A DNA stretch of 38,540 nucleotides, taken from the NCBI GenBank assembly GCA_903907895.1, contig CAIVPW010000062.1, forward strand, positions 1 through 38,540, read 5' to 3'. The notes below the pieces were generated by a model. The model made no database searches, was not told where the DNA came from, and was given only the letters and a program-made list of their open reading frames with translations. This document shows positions 27,525 to 34,735 of this stretch, one piece after another (positions within the stretch are counted from its first letter, which is position 1; every line of letters begins with the position of its first letter). This DNA is from an uncultured Alphaproteobacteria bacterium (lineage in GTDB: Bacteria; Pseudomonadota; Alphaproteobacteria; UBA2966; CAIVPW01). Made by a program: the position numbers and the translations under genes.

Positions 27525-29933
27525 ATGACGCCTGCCGCACCCGATGCCCGCCCGGCACCTCTATTGATGCCGGTCTATGCAGCAACGTTGTTTCTCAGCG
27601 CGTTCCTGCTGTTCGCGGTCCAGCCAATGTTCACCAAGATGGTGCTGCCGCGGCTGGGCGGTTCTCCGGCCGTCTGGAACACCGCCATGGTGTTCTTTCA
27701 GGCAACGCTGCTCGGCGGGTACCTCTACGCTCACTTGAGTGCGCGCCTGTTCAGCCTGCGGGTGCAGCAGATTGCACACGCGGTCCTGCTGCTGGCCGCC
27801 GTCGTGTTCTTACCGATTGCGCTGTCGCCGGACGCGGTGCCGCCCGAGGAGGGCACGCCCGTCGCCTGGTTGCTCGGGGTGCTGGCCGTGTCGGTAGGGT
27901 TGCCGTTTCTGGCGGTTTCGGCGACCGCGCCACTGCTGCAGCGTTGGTTCGCGCACGTCGATCACCCGCACGCGGCCGACCCATACTTCCTCTACGGCGC
28001 GAGCAACCTAGGCAGCCTGCTCGCGCTGCTTGGCTATCCGGTGGCGATCGAGATGACGTTGGGACTGCGCGCGCAGTCGTTGGGCTGGACGGCCGGCTAT
28101 GTGCTGCTGGTGGTCGCCATCGGTGCGTGCGGCTGGCTGGCGCGCCGACACTACCGCGCCGCGGAAGCATCCCCGGGCAGAGAGTCCAGTGGCTTGGTGC
28201 AGAACGTGACGTGGCTGCTGCGCCTGCGATGGCTCCTGCTGGCGTTGGTGCCGTCGAGCATGCTGCTGGGCGCTACCCTGCACGTCGGCACCGACATCGC
28301 GGCGGCGCCATTCTTGTGGGTGCTGCCACTCGCCTTGTACTTGCTGTCGTTTGTGCTCGTGTTCGCGCGCCGGCCGCTGTTCAGCAACCAATGGATGCTG
28401 GCGGCGCAGGCGCTGTGGCTCGTGCTGGTCGCAGTGCTGTTCGAGACCCCACACCTGTACGTGCTGCTGCTTCTGCACGTGGGCGGCGTCTTCTTCACTG
28501 CAATGGTGTGCCACGGCGAACTCGCGCGCCTGCGGCCGGTGACGAGCCGCCTCACGGAGTTCTACCTGTGGATGTCGCTCGGCGGTGTCGTCGGCGGGGT
28601 ACTGTCGTCGATCGTTGCGCCCTTGATATTCAACAGCGTCTACGAGTACCCGCTCGCCATGCTTGCGGCGGTGCTGCTGCGGCCGTGGCGCACGGTGTCG
28701 AGGGTGAGCGACCGCCTCGGTTGGCGCCGGGCCGGCGCCCCGCCGGCAGTTTCTTGGGCGCTCGACATTCTCCTGCCGGTTGGCCTGTGGTTCCTCCTGA
28801 TTGAGGACCGTTGGCGCAAGCTGTGGCATGCCGCCAGTACGTGGCTGTTCGAGAACGATGTTGCCGGCCTGGCGACGCGCACGGCCGAGTCCTACGTGCC
28901 CTGGGATCAGGTGCTGGCAGGCGGCGGCTTCACCGTCTCGACCATCGTGTTGCTGTTGGTGCTCTCCCGGCGTCCGCTGCGGTTTGCGCTCGGCATCGTT
29001 GCGGTACTCGCGGTCTTGTCCCCAGACGTGCTCGGTACCATCCGCTACCAGTTCAACCCCGGCGCCAGTCTTCCCAAGTTCGCCTGGAGTACGCCCGACT
29101 ATCGCCTCGAGCGTGTGCGCAGCTTTTTCGGGGTGTATTCGGTGAACTTCACCGACGCGCCTGGCGGCCGTTACCACGTGCTGGTCAACGGCACGACCAA
29201 TCACGGTGCGCAAAACCGCACGCTACCGTTGCTGCCGATCACCTACTACGCGCGCGAAGGTCCGGTGGGACAGGCGTTCGCGTTGCTTCGGATGGGAGAG
29301 GTGCCGAAGCGCCTGGCCGTCATCGGCCTCGGCGTCGGTGCTTTGTCATGCTTCGTCGGCGACGACCAGAGCATGACATTCTTCGAGATTGACCCGGTCG
29401 ATGCGCGTCTGGCGCAGGATGATCGATACTTCAGCTACCTGAAGGACTGTCCGCGCGGTCCGGTGGACGTGGTGCTGGGCGACGGACGCCTGAACATAGC
29501 GAAAGTGCCGGATGGTGCGTTCGACGTGATCATGGTCGACGCATTCAGCGGCGATGCCATCCCCGTGCACCTGCTGACCCGAGAGGCCATCGAACTCTAC
29601 AAGCGCAAGCTGTCGCCGAAGGGAATGATCATGTTCCACATCACGAACACCTACATCGACCTGCGGTCGGTGGTGGCGAACGTGATCGCGGACGCCGGCC
29701 TGCACGCTCGCCACGTTGACTTCAACATGCAGATGATGACGCCATTCGCCCTGCCATCCGAATGGGTGGTGGCTGCGCGGCCGGAGGAGAACGATCTGCT
29801 GCGGTTCACCTGGCTGCTGACGCCATGGGCGGAACTGAAACCCGATCCGAACGGGCCGGTGTGGACCGACGACCGTTCCAACATCCTGCGCCACCTGCGC
29901 TGGCGCCAGTACGGCGTGATCCCCGCCGAGTGA
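27525..29933 (+). CDS. Fused membrane protein and spermidine-synthase-like protein
   Basis: This 802-residue protein has an N-terminal half with about twelve or more hydrophobic segments, starting LLMPVYAATLFLSAFLLFAVQP, given here as two blocks LLMPVYAATLF and LSAFLLFAVQP. The C-terminal 250 residues form a Rossmann methyltransferase-like domain of the spermidine synthase family, with LAVIGLGVGALSCF (cofactor loop), FFEIDP, LGDGRL and VDAFSGDAIPVHLLT. Such fused proteins are widespread and mostly uncharacterised; whether they make polyamines is unknown. The ATG at 27525 is preceded by TATAAC 9 bases upstream and no ribosome-binding site. A separate gene for polyamine transport is not present nearby. 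Confidence 0.88.
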   Translation: MTPAAPDARPAPLLMPVYAATLFLSAFLLFAVQPMFTKMVLPRLGGSPAVWNTAMVFFQATLLGGYLYAHLSARLFSLRVQQIAHAVLLLAAVVFLPIALSPDAVPPEEGTPVAWLLGVLAVSVGLPFLAVSATAPLLQRWFAHVDHPHAADPYFLYGASNLGSLLALLGYPVAIEMTLGLRAQSLGWTAGYVLLVVAIGACGWLARRHYRAAEASPGRESSGLVQNVTWLLRLRWLLLALVPSSMLLGATLHVGTDIAAAPFLWVLPLALYLLSFVLVFARRPLFSNQWMLAAQALWLVLVAVLFETPHLYVLLLLHVGGVFFTAMVCHGELARLRPVTSRLTEFYLWMSLGGVVGGVLSSIVAPLIFNSVYEYPLAMLAAVLLRPWRTVSRVSDRLGWRRAGAPPAVSWALDILLPVGLWFLLIEDRWRKLWHAASTWLFENDVAGLATRTAESYVPWDQVLAGGGFTVSTIVLLLVLSRRPLRFALGIVAVLAVLSPDVLGTIRYQFNPGASLPKFAWSTPDYRLERVRSFFGVYSVNFTDAPGGRYHVLVNGTTNHGAQNRTLPLLPITYYAREGPVGQAFALLRMGEVPKRLAVIGLGVGALSCFVGDDQSMTFFEIDPVDARLAQDDRYFSYLKDCPRGPVDVVLGDGRLNIAKVPDGAFDVIMVDAFSGDAIPVHLLTREAIELYKRKLSPKGMIMFHITNTYIDLRSVVANVIADAGLHARHVDFNMQMMTPFALPSEWVVAARPEENDLLRFTWLLTPWAELKPDPNGPVWTDDRSNILRHLRWRQYGVIPAE

Positions 29934-29966
29934 GGAGAGCGGGCTGCCGTTCGGCAGCCCGGCATC

Positions 29967-30614
29967 CTAGTTCCGGCCGCGCCCGCGGGCGGCACCGCGC
30001 TTCGGTGCGGTGCGGGCGGCCTTGCTTCGCCTGCTCATCTTCTTTGCCTTGCCTGCGGCGGCCTTGAGACGGGCAGTGGTCTTGCGGCTGGTGCCGGCTT
30101 TGGGGCTGGCACCGGCTTTGCGCTTGGCGCTGGCTTTGCGGACAGGCGCCTTACGCGCAGCCGGCTTGCGGGGGGTAGTGCGCTTGCGCACCGGACCACT
30201 ACGGCGCCGGCGTCCTGCGGAGCCCTGCGTCTCCTCCGTTTGCATTGCCTGGCCGCCGGGCGGCGGCTGCAGCACGCCGAACAGCGTGCCGTCGGGATCG
30301 GCAAAGTACGCATGCATGCCGACGTTCGGGATGTCGTGCGGGCCCTGCACGATCCGTCCGCCGGCGGCTTCGATCCTGCTACGCGACTCGTCCAACGACG
30401 CGACCTCGATGGTGTTGATCACCGCCTGGCGCAGGTCACCCGGCTGCATGATGGCGCCGTCGATCCCGCGGTTGCTCTTGCCGGTGCGCACCAGCCAATA
30501 GGTCGAGCCCGGCATCTCCCACGCGTTGATCTCCCAGCCAAGCGCCTGCTTGTAGAATTCGTTCGCGCGCGTGGGATCCAGGGTCAGAATCTCGAAGTGG
30601 ATGGGGCGGGACAT
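29967..30614 (-). CDS. VOC family protein with histone-H1-like basic tail
   Basis: This 215-residue protein has an N-terminal VOC domain (residues 1-118; HFEILTLDPTRANEFYKQ, GIDGAIM, AYFADPDGTLFGVLQ). A linker at about 119-135 follows. The C-terminal 80 residues are almost only Lys, Arg, Ala, Ser, Thr, Pro and Gly, with repeats such as RKPAARKAPVRKASAKRK. The tail resembles bacterial histone-H1-like and AlgP-like DNA-binding tails. The fusion is unusual for a VOC protein and suggests binding to nucleic acid or an anionic surface. The start ATG at 30614 precedes the VOC domain directly. Codon use in the tail matches the rest, so this is unlikely to be out-of-frame translation. Confidence 0.85.
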   Translation of the reverse strand: MSRPIHFEILTLDPTRANEFYKQALGWEINAWEMPGSTYWLVRTGKSNRGIDGAIMQPGDLRQAVINTIEVASLDESRSRIEAAGGRIVQGPHDIPNVGMHAYFADPDGTLFGVLQPPPGGQAMQTEETQGSAGRRRRSGPVRKRTTPRKPAARKAPVRKASAKRKAGASPKAGTSRKTTARLKAAAGKAKKMSRRSKAARTAPKRGAARGRGRN

Positions 30615-30892
30615 ACGGGCCTCGTTCGTTCGGTGACGCCGACGCAGCTTAGCGAACAGCACCGGTGCCACACAACGCGCGCCCGGGATTTCCGGCCCGA
30701 CGTGGTAACGGGCGCCCACCATCGACGGCGATCAACGACACGGCATTCCTGCCTGCTTATGGCCCCGCGCTGCGGCCGACGCACCACTTCGTAGATATCC
30801 GCGGATAGAGAGGGGTTGGCGCGGTCGCGCCCACGCTCTCTCCCGGCCGCACCGGCCGCGGAAGTCTCGGAGAGGTCAGTGTAATTCGGGAC
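30615..30892. other. Intergenic region with a 12-base palindrome
   Basis: Two divergent genes flank this stretch. TATCCGCGGATA at 30796-30807 is a perfect palindrome, about 85 bases before the YjdF-like gene. TGTAAT at 30880-30885 sits 7 bases before the ATG at 30893 and could be a -10 element. No other structure is clear. Confidence 0.35.
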
Positions 30893-31618
30893 ATGACCTT
30901 TCGTACGCATTCCCGACCCCGCATGACCCGCAGCGCCTTTGTGCAGCTGTTCTTCGCCCGAACCCTGCTGGCAGTGCTGGCCGGCGAGATGGTGGCCGGA
31001 TTGATCACCGCCAATTGGTGGGTTGCGTTCATCTCGCTCCTTGCCCTTTCGGCCAGCTTTCTGCCGGCCGTCCTCGACCGCAACACGCGGATGCATGCTC
31101 CGCCCGGCTTTCAGCTCGTGATCACGCTGTTCATCTTCGCCGCCTTCCTTGGCGAAGCGGCGGACTTCTACTGGCTGTTCTGGTGGTGGGACACGACGCT
31201 CCACCTCTGTTCAGGCCTCGTGGTTGGCCTGGTGGGTTTCCTGGTGCTGTTTGCGTTGTTCGACAGCGAACGCGTGAAGATGCCGCCGTTGCTGCTATCG
31301 GTGCTCGCTGTCGCGATCGCGATGGCGGTGGGCTCGGCTTGGGAGATCTTCGAGTTCAGCGTCGACCACCTGATCGATCTCGACATGCAGCGTAAGACGC
31401 TGTCCGACAACAGCGGCCTCATCGACACGATGGTGGACGAGATCGTCAACGCGGTGGGCGCAATCCTCTCGGTTTCCATCGCGCACCTGCGCACCAGTCA
31501 CCGGCGTGGCCGCCAATGGGCTAAGGAGCTTGGTAGCCAGTTCGTGGAGCGGCCGGCCCCCAAGCCCAAGCGCAAGCGTTATCGTCGCGCCTTCGTGCAT
31601 TCACACCGCGACGCGTAA
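30893..31618 (+). CDS. YjdF/DUF2238-like membrane protein
   Basis: This 241-residue protein has about five or six membrane segments (residues about 17-110 and 130-150, with a further one near 185). The core block WWWDTTLHLCSGLVVGLVG, and the later GSAWEIFEFSVDHL, resemble the DUF2238/YjdF family, whose function is unknown. A polar loop follows with DTMVDEIVNAVGA. The C-terminal tail is strongly basic (KPKRKRYRRAF). The start ATG at 30893 has no ribosome-binding site, and a second ATG at 30923 is in frame. It is followed by a small, apparently broken membrane gene on the same strand. Confidence 0.82.
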   Translation: MTFRTHSRPRMTRSAFVQLFFARTLLAVLAGEMVAGLITANWWVAFISLLALSASFLPAVLDRNTRMHAPPGFQLVITLFIFAAFLGEAADFYWLFWWWDTTLHLCSGLVVGLVGFLVLFALFDSERVKMPPLLLSVLAVAIAMAVGSAWEIFEFSVDHLIDLDMQRKTLSDNSGLIDTMVDEIVNAVGAILSVSIAHLRTSHRRGRQWAKELGSQFVERPAPKPKRKRYRRAFVHSHRDA

Positions 31619-31650
31619 CGGCCTGCCATGGCGGGGTCCATGCCCAGCCG

Positions 31651-31828
31651 ATGTCCGGCGTCGACCGTCCGCAGATGCTTTTGGCCCGCGCCCTCCAGGC
31701 CGTTCTCTCCGTGGAGTTCATCGCAGCGTTGTTCAATCAGCGCTGGCCTGATCGTCAACTGCCTGGGTGCGCTGGCGGCGGTGGTGTTGGCACACGTGTA
31801 CGTCGCGCGCCGCGCTGGCCGAATCTGA
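31651..31828 (+). pseudogene. Small membrane protein gene interrupted by a one-base frameshift
   Basis: From the ATG at 31651 a coding-like frame reads MSGVDRPQMLLARALQAVLS then VEFIAALFNQ up to 31740. A neighbouring frame continues from 31742 as AGLIVNCLGALAAVVLAHV then YVARRAGRI to a TGA at 31826-31828. Both halves use GC-rich third positions, while each frame loses that character after the switch point. Joining them gives a roughly 58-residue protein with one or two membrane segments. Removing the C at 31741 would restore one frame. It could be a pseudogene, a sequencing error or, less likely, programmed frameshifting. It has no ribosome-binding site. Confidence 0.55.
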
Positions 31829-31929
31829 TTCTTGAGCGGATGCAGCGCCGATGGAGTCGGCGGTCTCCCTGCGCCGATCGAACGGGGAGAACGAAGGGGA
31901 GAGCCGCCCATCAGAAAGGCCGCTAGTGG

Positions 31930-31963
31930 GAAAAGAGAAGCCCCGGCCGCGTGGGCCGGGGCT
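31930..31963 (-). terminator. Terminator downstream of the tRNA pair
   Basis: AGCCCCGGCC (31939-31948) pairs with GGCCGGGGCT (31954-31963) around GCGTG. On the minus strand the stem is followed by TCTCTTTT. This fits termination of the tRNA-Asn transcript. Confidence 0.85.
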
Positions 31964-32018
31964 GCGCCTTGTGGTGCCGTCGCGCTCGCTGCGAACGCTT
32001 GCGCCTCGCAACAAGAAA

Positions 32019-32093
32019 TGGCTCCTCGGGAGGGATTCGAACCCCCGACCAGCCGGTTAACAGCCGGCTGCTCTACCGCTGAGCTACCGAGGA
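32019..32093 (-). tRNA. tRNA-Asn (GTT)
   Basis: The minus strand folds as a full cloverleaf. The acceptor stem begins TCCTCGG and pairs with CCGAGGA, the D-loop region is AGCTCAGCGGTAGAGC, the anticodon loop is CTGTTAA (anticodon GTT) and the T-arm has GGTTCGAATCC. The 3' CCA is encoded at 32019-32021. It is followed on the same strand by a terminator. Confidence 0.97.
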
Positions 32094-32235
32094 ATAAGAG
32101 TGCGGCGTTGCGTACCGCCGATCCAAGGCCCGCGCTGGGCGCCGGGGTTATAGCAACCAGATCGTACTACGCCAAGGCGCTCGAAGGTTCGCGACCGGCG
32201 CGGATGGACCTGTGAAAGGGACTTGCCAAGGACTT

Positions 32236-32309
32236 TGGAGGTCGGGACCGGAATTGAACCGGTGTACGAGGTTTTGCAGACCTCTGCGTAGCCACTCCGC
32301 CACCCGACC
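32236..32309 (-). tRNA. tRNA-Cys (GCA)
   Basis: The minus strand reads GGTCGGGTGGCGGAGTGGC at the 5' end. The acceptor stem GGTCGGG pairs with CCCGACC, the anticodon loop is TCTGCAAAA (anticodon GCA), and the T-arm has GGTTCAATTCC. The CCA end is encoded at 32236-32238. It lies 142 bases upstream of tRNA-Asn on the same strand. Confidence 0.97.
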
Positions 32310-32370
32310 GTTGCGGCTGTATATGGCTCGACCAGCGGGGGGTCAAGGACGCGCGGCGGAACGGCGACGC

Positions 32371-32817
32371 CTACGGCGGCGGCTCTGTCGCTTCGATGCG
32401 CACCGTGGCGAGGCCCTGGCGCACCATGCCGAGCTGCTCCGCTGCGCCGAGTGAGAGGTCGAGGACGCGCCCGTCGATGAACGGCCCGCGGTCATTCACG
32501 CGCACTACGACCGATTTGCTGTTGTCCAGGTTCGTCACGCGCACGTAGCTCGGCAGAGCCATCGTGCGATGTGCCGCGGTCAGCAGATGCATGTCGTACA
32601 GCTCGCCGTTGGCGGTTTTGCGTCCGTGATAGGGCTCGCCATACCAAGAGGCGACACCGACCTCAGGACCGAGGGCGCGCAGAGCAGCCGGCAGCAAGGC
32701 GAGGTCGGCGCGGTTCAGGCGTGTTTGAGCATACCCCAGTCCGCCAACGGCCATTCCGGCCGCTAGCGACACCACCAGATCGAGACGCGACTGCAACCGC
32801 TTCTTTTTGACCGGCAC
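32371..32817 (-). CDS. RlpA-like double-psi beta-barrel protein, membrane-anchored
   Basis: This 148-residue protein has a basic N-terminus (VKKKRLQSRLD) and a hydrophobic stretch (about 12-30) that may be a signal anchor. A compact RlpA domain follows: VASWYGEPYHGRKTANGE, LLTAAHRTMALPSYVRVTNL and VVRVNDRGPFIDGRVLDLS. It is closely similar in layout to the gene at 17659. No SPOR domain is present. The start is a GTG at 32817, with a GGGAG site about 6 bases upstream. RlpA-type proteins act on peptidoglycan. The gene is alone on its strand, upstream of the tRNAs. Confidence 0.87.
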   Translation of the reverse strand: MPVKKKRLQSRLDLVVSLAAGMAVGGLGYAQTRLNRADLALLPAALRALGPEVGVASWYGEPYHGRKTANGELYDMHLLTAAHRTMALPSYVRVTNLDNSKSVVVRVNDRGPFIDGRVLDLSLGAAEQLGMVRQGLATVRIEATEPPP

Positions 32818-32943
32818 CTAGACTCCCTGGTCGAGGCACCGGAGCGTCCCGGTGGCGCATGGCGACTTTGTGGCGTCGAAGAGGTAGGTGGCGGGGGCAT
32901 GCACGGGGCTGTACGCCCGTTGGGCATGGGACAACGGGAATCC

Positions 32944-32974
32944 GTTGCAGGGGCGGGGGGCGCCTGCCTATAAG
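32944..32974 (+). promoter_or_regulatory. Possible promoter of the Pcm-family gene
   Basis: TTGCAG (32944-32949) and TATAAG (32969-32974) are spaced by 19 bases, slightly long. The start codons at 32999 and 33008 lie 24-33 bases downstream. Confidence 0.4.
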
Positions 32975-32998
32975 GCCAGAGGTACAAAAACGCTTGGG

Positions 32999-33661
32999 AT
33001 GTCGTCCATGTTCGATCCCGCACTTGCGCGCCGCCTGATGATCGATAACCAGCTGCGGCCGAACCGCATCCTGGATGCCCGTGTCATCGACGCGATGGCC
33101 ACGGTGCCGCGCGAGGCGTTCGTCCCCGAGCGCATGCAGACGCTCGCGTACATCGACGAAGACGTACAGGTCGCGCCAGGACGATACTTGGTCGAGCCGC
33201 GGGTGTTTGCCCGCCTCGTCCAGGAACTCGACATTCGCGAGAGCGACCGGGTCCTCGATGTCGGCTGCGCCACCGGGTACTCCACGGCCGTTCTCGCGCG
33301 CCTTGCCCGCGAGGTGGTGGCGCTGGAATCGGACGCGGCATTGGCGTCGCGCGCCGGCCAGTTGCTGTCACGCCACGGGCTCACGAACTTCACGACGCGG
33401 GTCGGGTCGCTGGCCGCTGGCGCGCCGGACCTTGCCCCGTATCAGGCCATCCTGTTGGCGGGCTCGATCGAAGAAGTGCCGGCCAAGCTGCGAGAGCAGT
33501 TGGCAATCGGCGGCCGCCTCGGCGCTGTGATCATGAGCGGGGGGGTAGGCAAGGCCACGATCATCACCCGCCACCAAGCCGGATTCGGTGCGCGCCAGAT
33601 CATGGATGCGGCGACGCCAACCCTGCCGGGCTTCGCAAGCGAGAAGGGATTTGTCTTTTAG
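32999..33661 (+). CDS. pcm: Protein-L-isoaspartate O-methyltransferase family protein
   Basis: This 217-220-residue SAM-dependent methyltransferase belongs to the Pcm family, which repairs isoaspartyl residues. The N-terminus has MIDNQLRPNRILD and VPREAFVPE, and the SAM site reads VLDVGCATGYSTAVLARL near residues 86-103. Compared with classical Pcm, the usual substrate-binding segment is less clear, and alphaproteobacterial members of this branch are of unproven activity. Two starts are possible: the ATG at 32999 and the ATG at 33008 (three residues shorter); neither has a good ribosome-binding site. The next gene on the same strand is popZ, 206 bases on. Confidence 0.87.
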   Translation: MSSMFDPALARRLMIDNQLRPNRILDARVIDAMATVPREAFVPERMQTLAYIDEDVQVAPGRYLVEPRVFARLVQELDIRESDRVLDVGCATGYSTAVLARLAREVVALESDAALASRAGQLLSRHGLTNFTTRVGSLAAGAPDLAPYQAILLAGSIEEVPAKLREQLAIGGRLGAVIMSGGVGKATIITRHQAGFGARQIMDAATPTLPGFASEKGFVF

Positions 33662-33756
33662 TAACCATTCCAGCGGAAGGTGGCCTGGTTTGGTCCGGAA
33701 ATCCGGTTGATTCTCCGCAGCCTTTGCGGTCTATTTTGTGATCAGCCTGGCCAGGG

Positions 33757-33813
33757 ACCACAAACACTTGTGGTGGTAAATTGACCCCTTTAGACGTACG
33801 GTCGGTCTATATA
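33757..33813 (+). promoter_or_regulatory. Inverted repeat and possible promoter upstream of popZ
   Basis: ACCACAA (33757-33763) and TTGTGGT (33768-33774) form a perfect seven-base inverted repeat around ACAC. It is followed by TTGACC (33781-33786) and TCTATA (33806-33811) with a 19-base gap. Together they could be an operator and promoter for popZ. Confidence 0.45.
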
Positions 33814-33867
33814 CCGGGTACATGGGGGGCGTCCGGCGGCTCTCGCCGGGCTTTGAAGGGCTGACCG

Positions 33868-34653
33868 GTGGCCGAAGAAGCAGAAGCGCAACACGAACCG
33901 ACCATGGAGGAGATTCTCTCCTCCATTCGCCGCATCATTTCTGAGGACGGTGAGCCGGCCGCTGCCGCTCCCGAACCTGCGCCTGCACCGGCGCCCAAGC
34001 CCAAGCCTGCGTTGGTGAAGCCGGAGCGCCCCGCGCCCGCCGCCGCGCCGCCCGAGCCGCGCACGGTTGCGCCGCCGCCCGTCGAGAAGCCGGCGATGCG
34101 GGAGGAACCTGTCCTGGAACTGACTGAGGTGGTCCAGGATGACGGCACGGTCGTGAGTTTGAACCGGCAGGCCGCGGCCCGCCGTCCGATGCCGGAACCC
34201 GAGCCGGTGCTGGACCCTGAGCCGATGGCTCAGATGATGGCGGACGCCGAAGAATTTATGGCCGCGCCCGCGCCGATGCCCATGCCGCCGCCGATGGCAG
34301 CGCCGCCGCCGCAACCACCCATGCCGCCGCCGCGCATGGCGCCGCCACCACCCCCACCACCCCCGCCAATGCAGCCAGCGACGCAGGCCGCGGACCCGTG
34401 GGCGGGAATTGCGGGGCTCGTGTCACACGATACCGAGGCCGCGGCAACGCAGGCGTTCGCGGGTTTGCAGACCATGGTTTCCGCCGTGAAGGGGCAGCCC
34501 CTCGGCGGAACGCAGCGCACCTTGGAAGAATTGGTGCGCGAACTGCTGCGCCCGATGCTGAAGCATTGGCTCGACCACAACCTGCAGCCCATCGTTGCCA
34601 GGGCCGTCGAGCGCGAAGTCTCGCGCCTATCCGGCCGCTCCGACAAAGACTGA
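33868..34653 (+). CDS. popZ: PopZ-like polar organizing protein (DUF2497)
   Basis: This 261-residue protein has the two hallmark ends of DUF2497. An N-terminal helix reads PTMEEILSSIRRIISEDGEP (11-30), and a C-terminal oligomerisation region runs from about 210 to the end, with RTLEELVRELLRPMLKHWL and EREVSRLSG. Between them lies a long disordered linker very rich in proline and alanine, with a run of nine prolines near 159-167. In Caulobacter PopZ, the ends recruit partners and build polar hubs that anchor ParB. The linker here is proline-rich rather than strongly acidic throughout. The start is a GTG at 33868 with GAAGGG upstream. A terminator follows. Confidence 0.85.
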   Translation: MAEEAEAQHEPTMEEILSSIRRIISEDGEPAAAAPEPAPAPAPKPKPALVKPERPAPAAAPPEPRTVAPPPVEKPAMREEPVLELTEVVQDDGTVVSLNRQAAARRPMPEPEPVLDPEPMAQMMADAEEFMAAPAPMPMPPPMAAPPPQPPMPPPRMAPPPPPPPPPMQPATQAADPWAGIAGLVSHDTEAAATQAFAGLQTMVSAVKGQPLGGTQRTLEELVRELLRPMLKHWLDHNLQPIVARAVEREVSRLSGRSDKD

Positions 34654-34687
34654 TCGCTCTCACCGCGCTTTTGCGCCGCTAGAAAAG

Positions 34688-34720
34688 CAAACCCTCTCCC
34701 ACGACGTGGGAGAGGGTTTG
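34688..34720. terminator. Strong terminator between popZ and the binding-protein gene
   Basis: CAAACCCTCTCCCAC (34688-34702) pairs perfectly with GTGGGAGAGGGTTTG (34706-34720) around GAC, followed by TTTG. The 15-base stem lies between convergent genes and likely acts on both. Confidence 0.9.
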
Positions 34721-34735
34721 TTTGCTGGTTTGTTC

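Noticed and set aside
29967-30614. The basic tail as an out-of-frame read of low-complexity DNA
   Set aside because: The frame continues without stops from the VOC domain to a normal stop, and the lysine/arginine/alanine repeats are coherent, so the tail is accepted as real.
32019-32309. tRNA genes as an integration site for a mobile element
   Set aside because: No integrase, direct repeat of a tRNA 3' end or transferred cargo is seen nearby.
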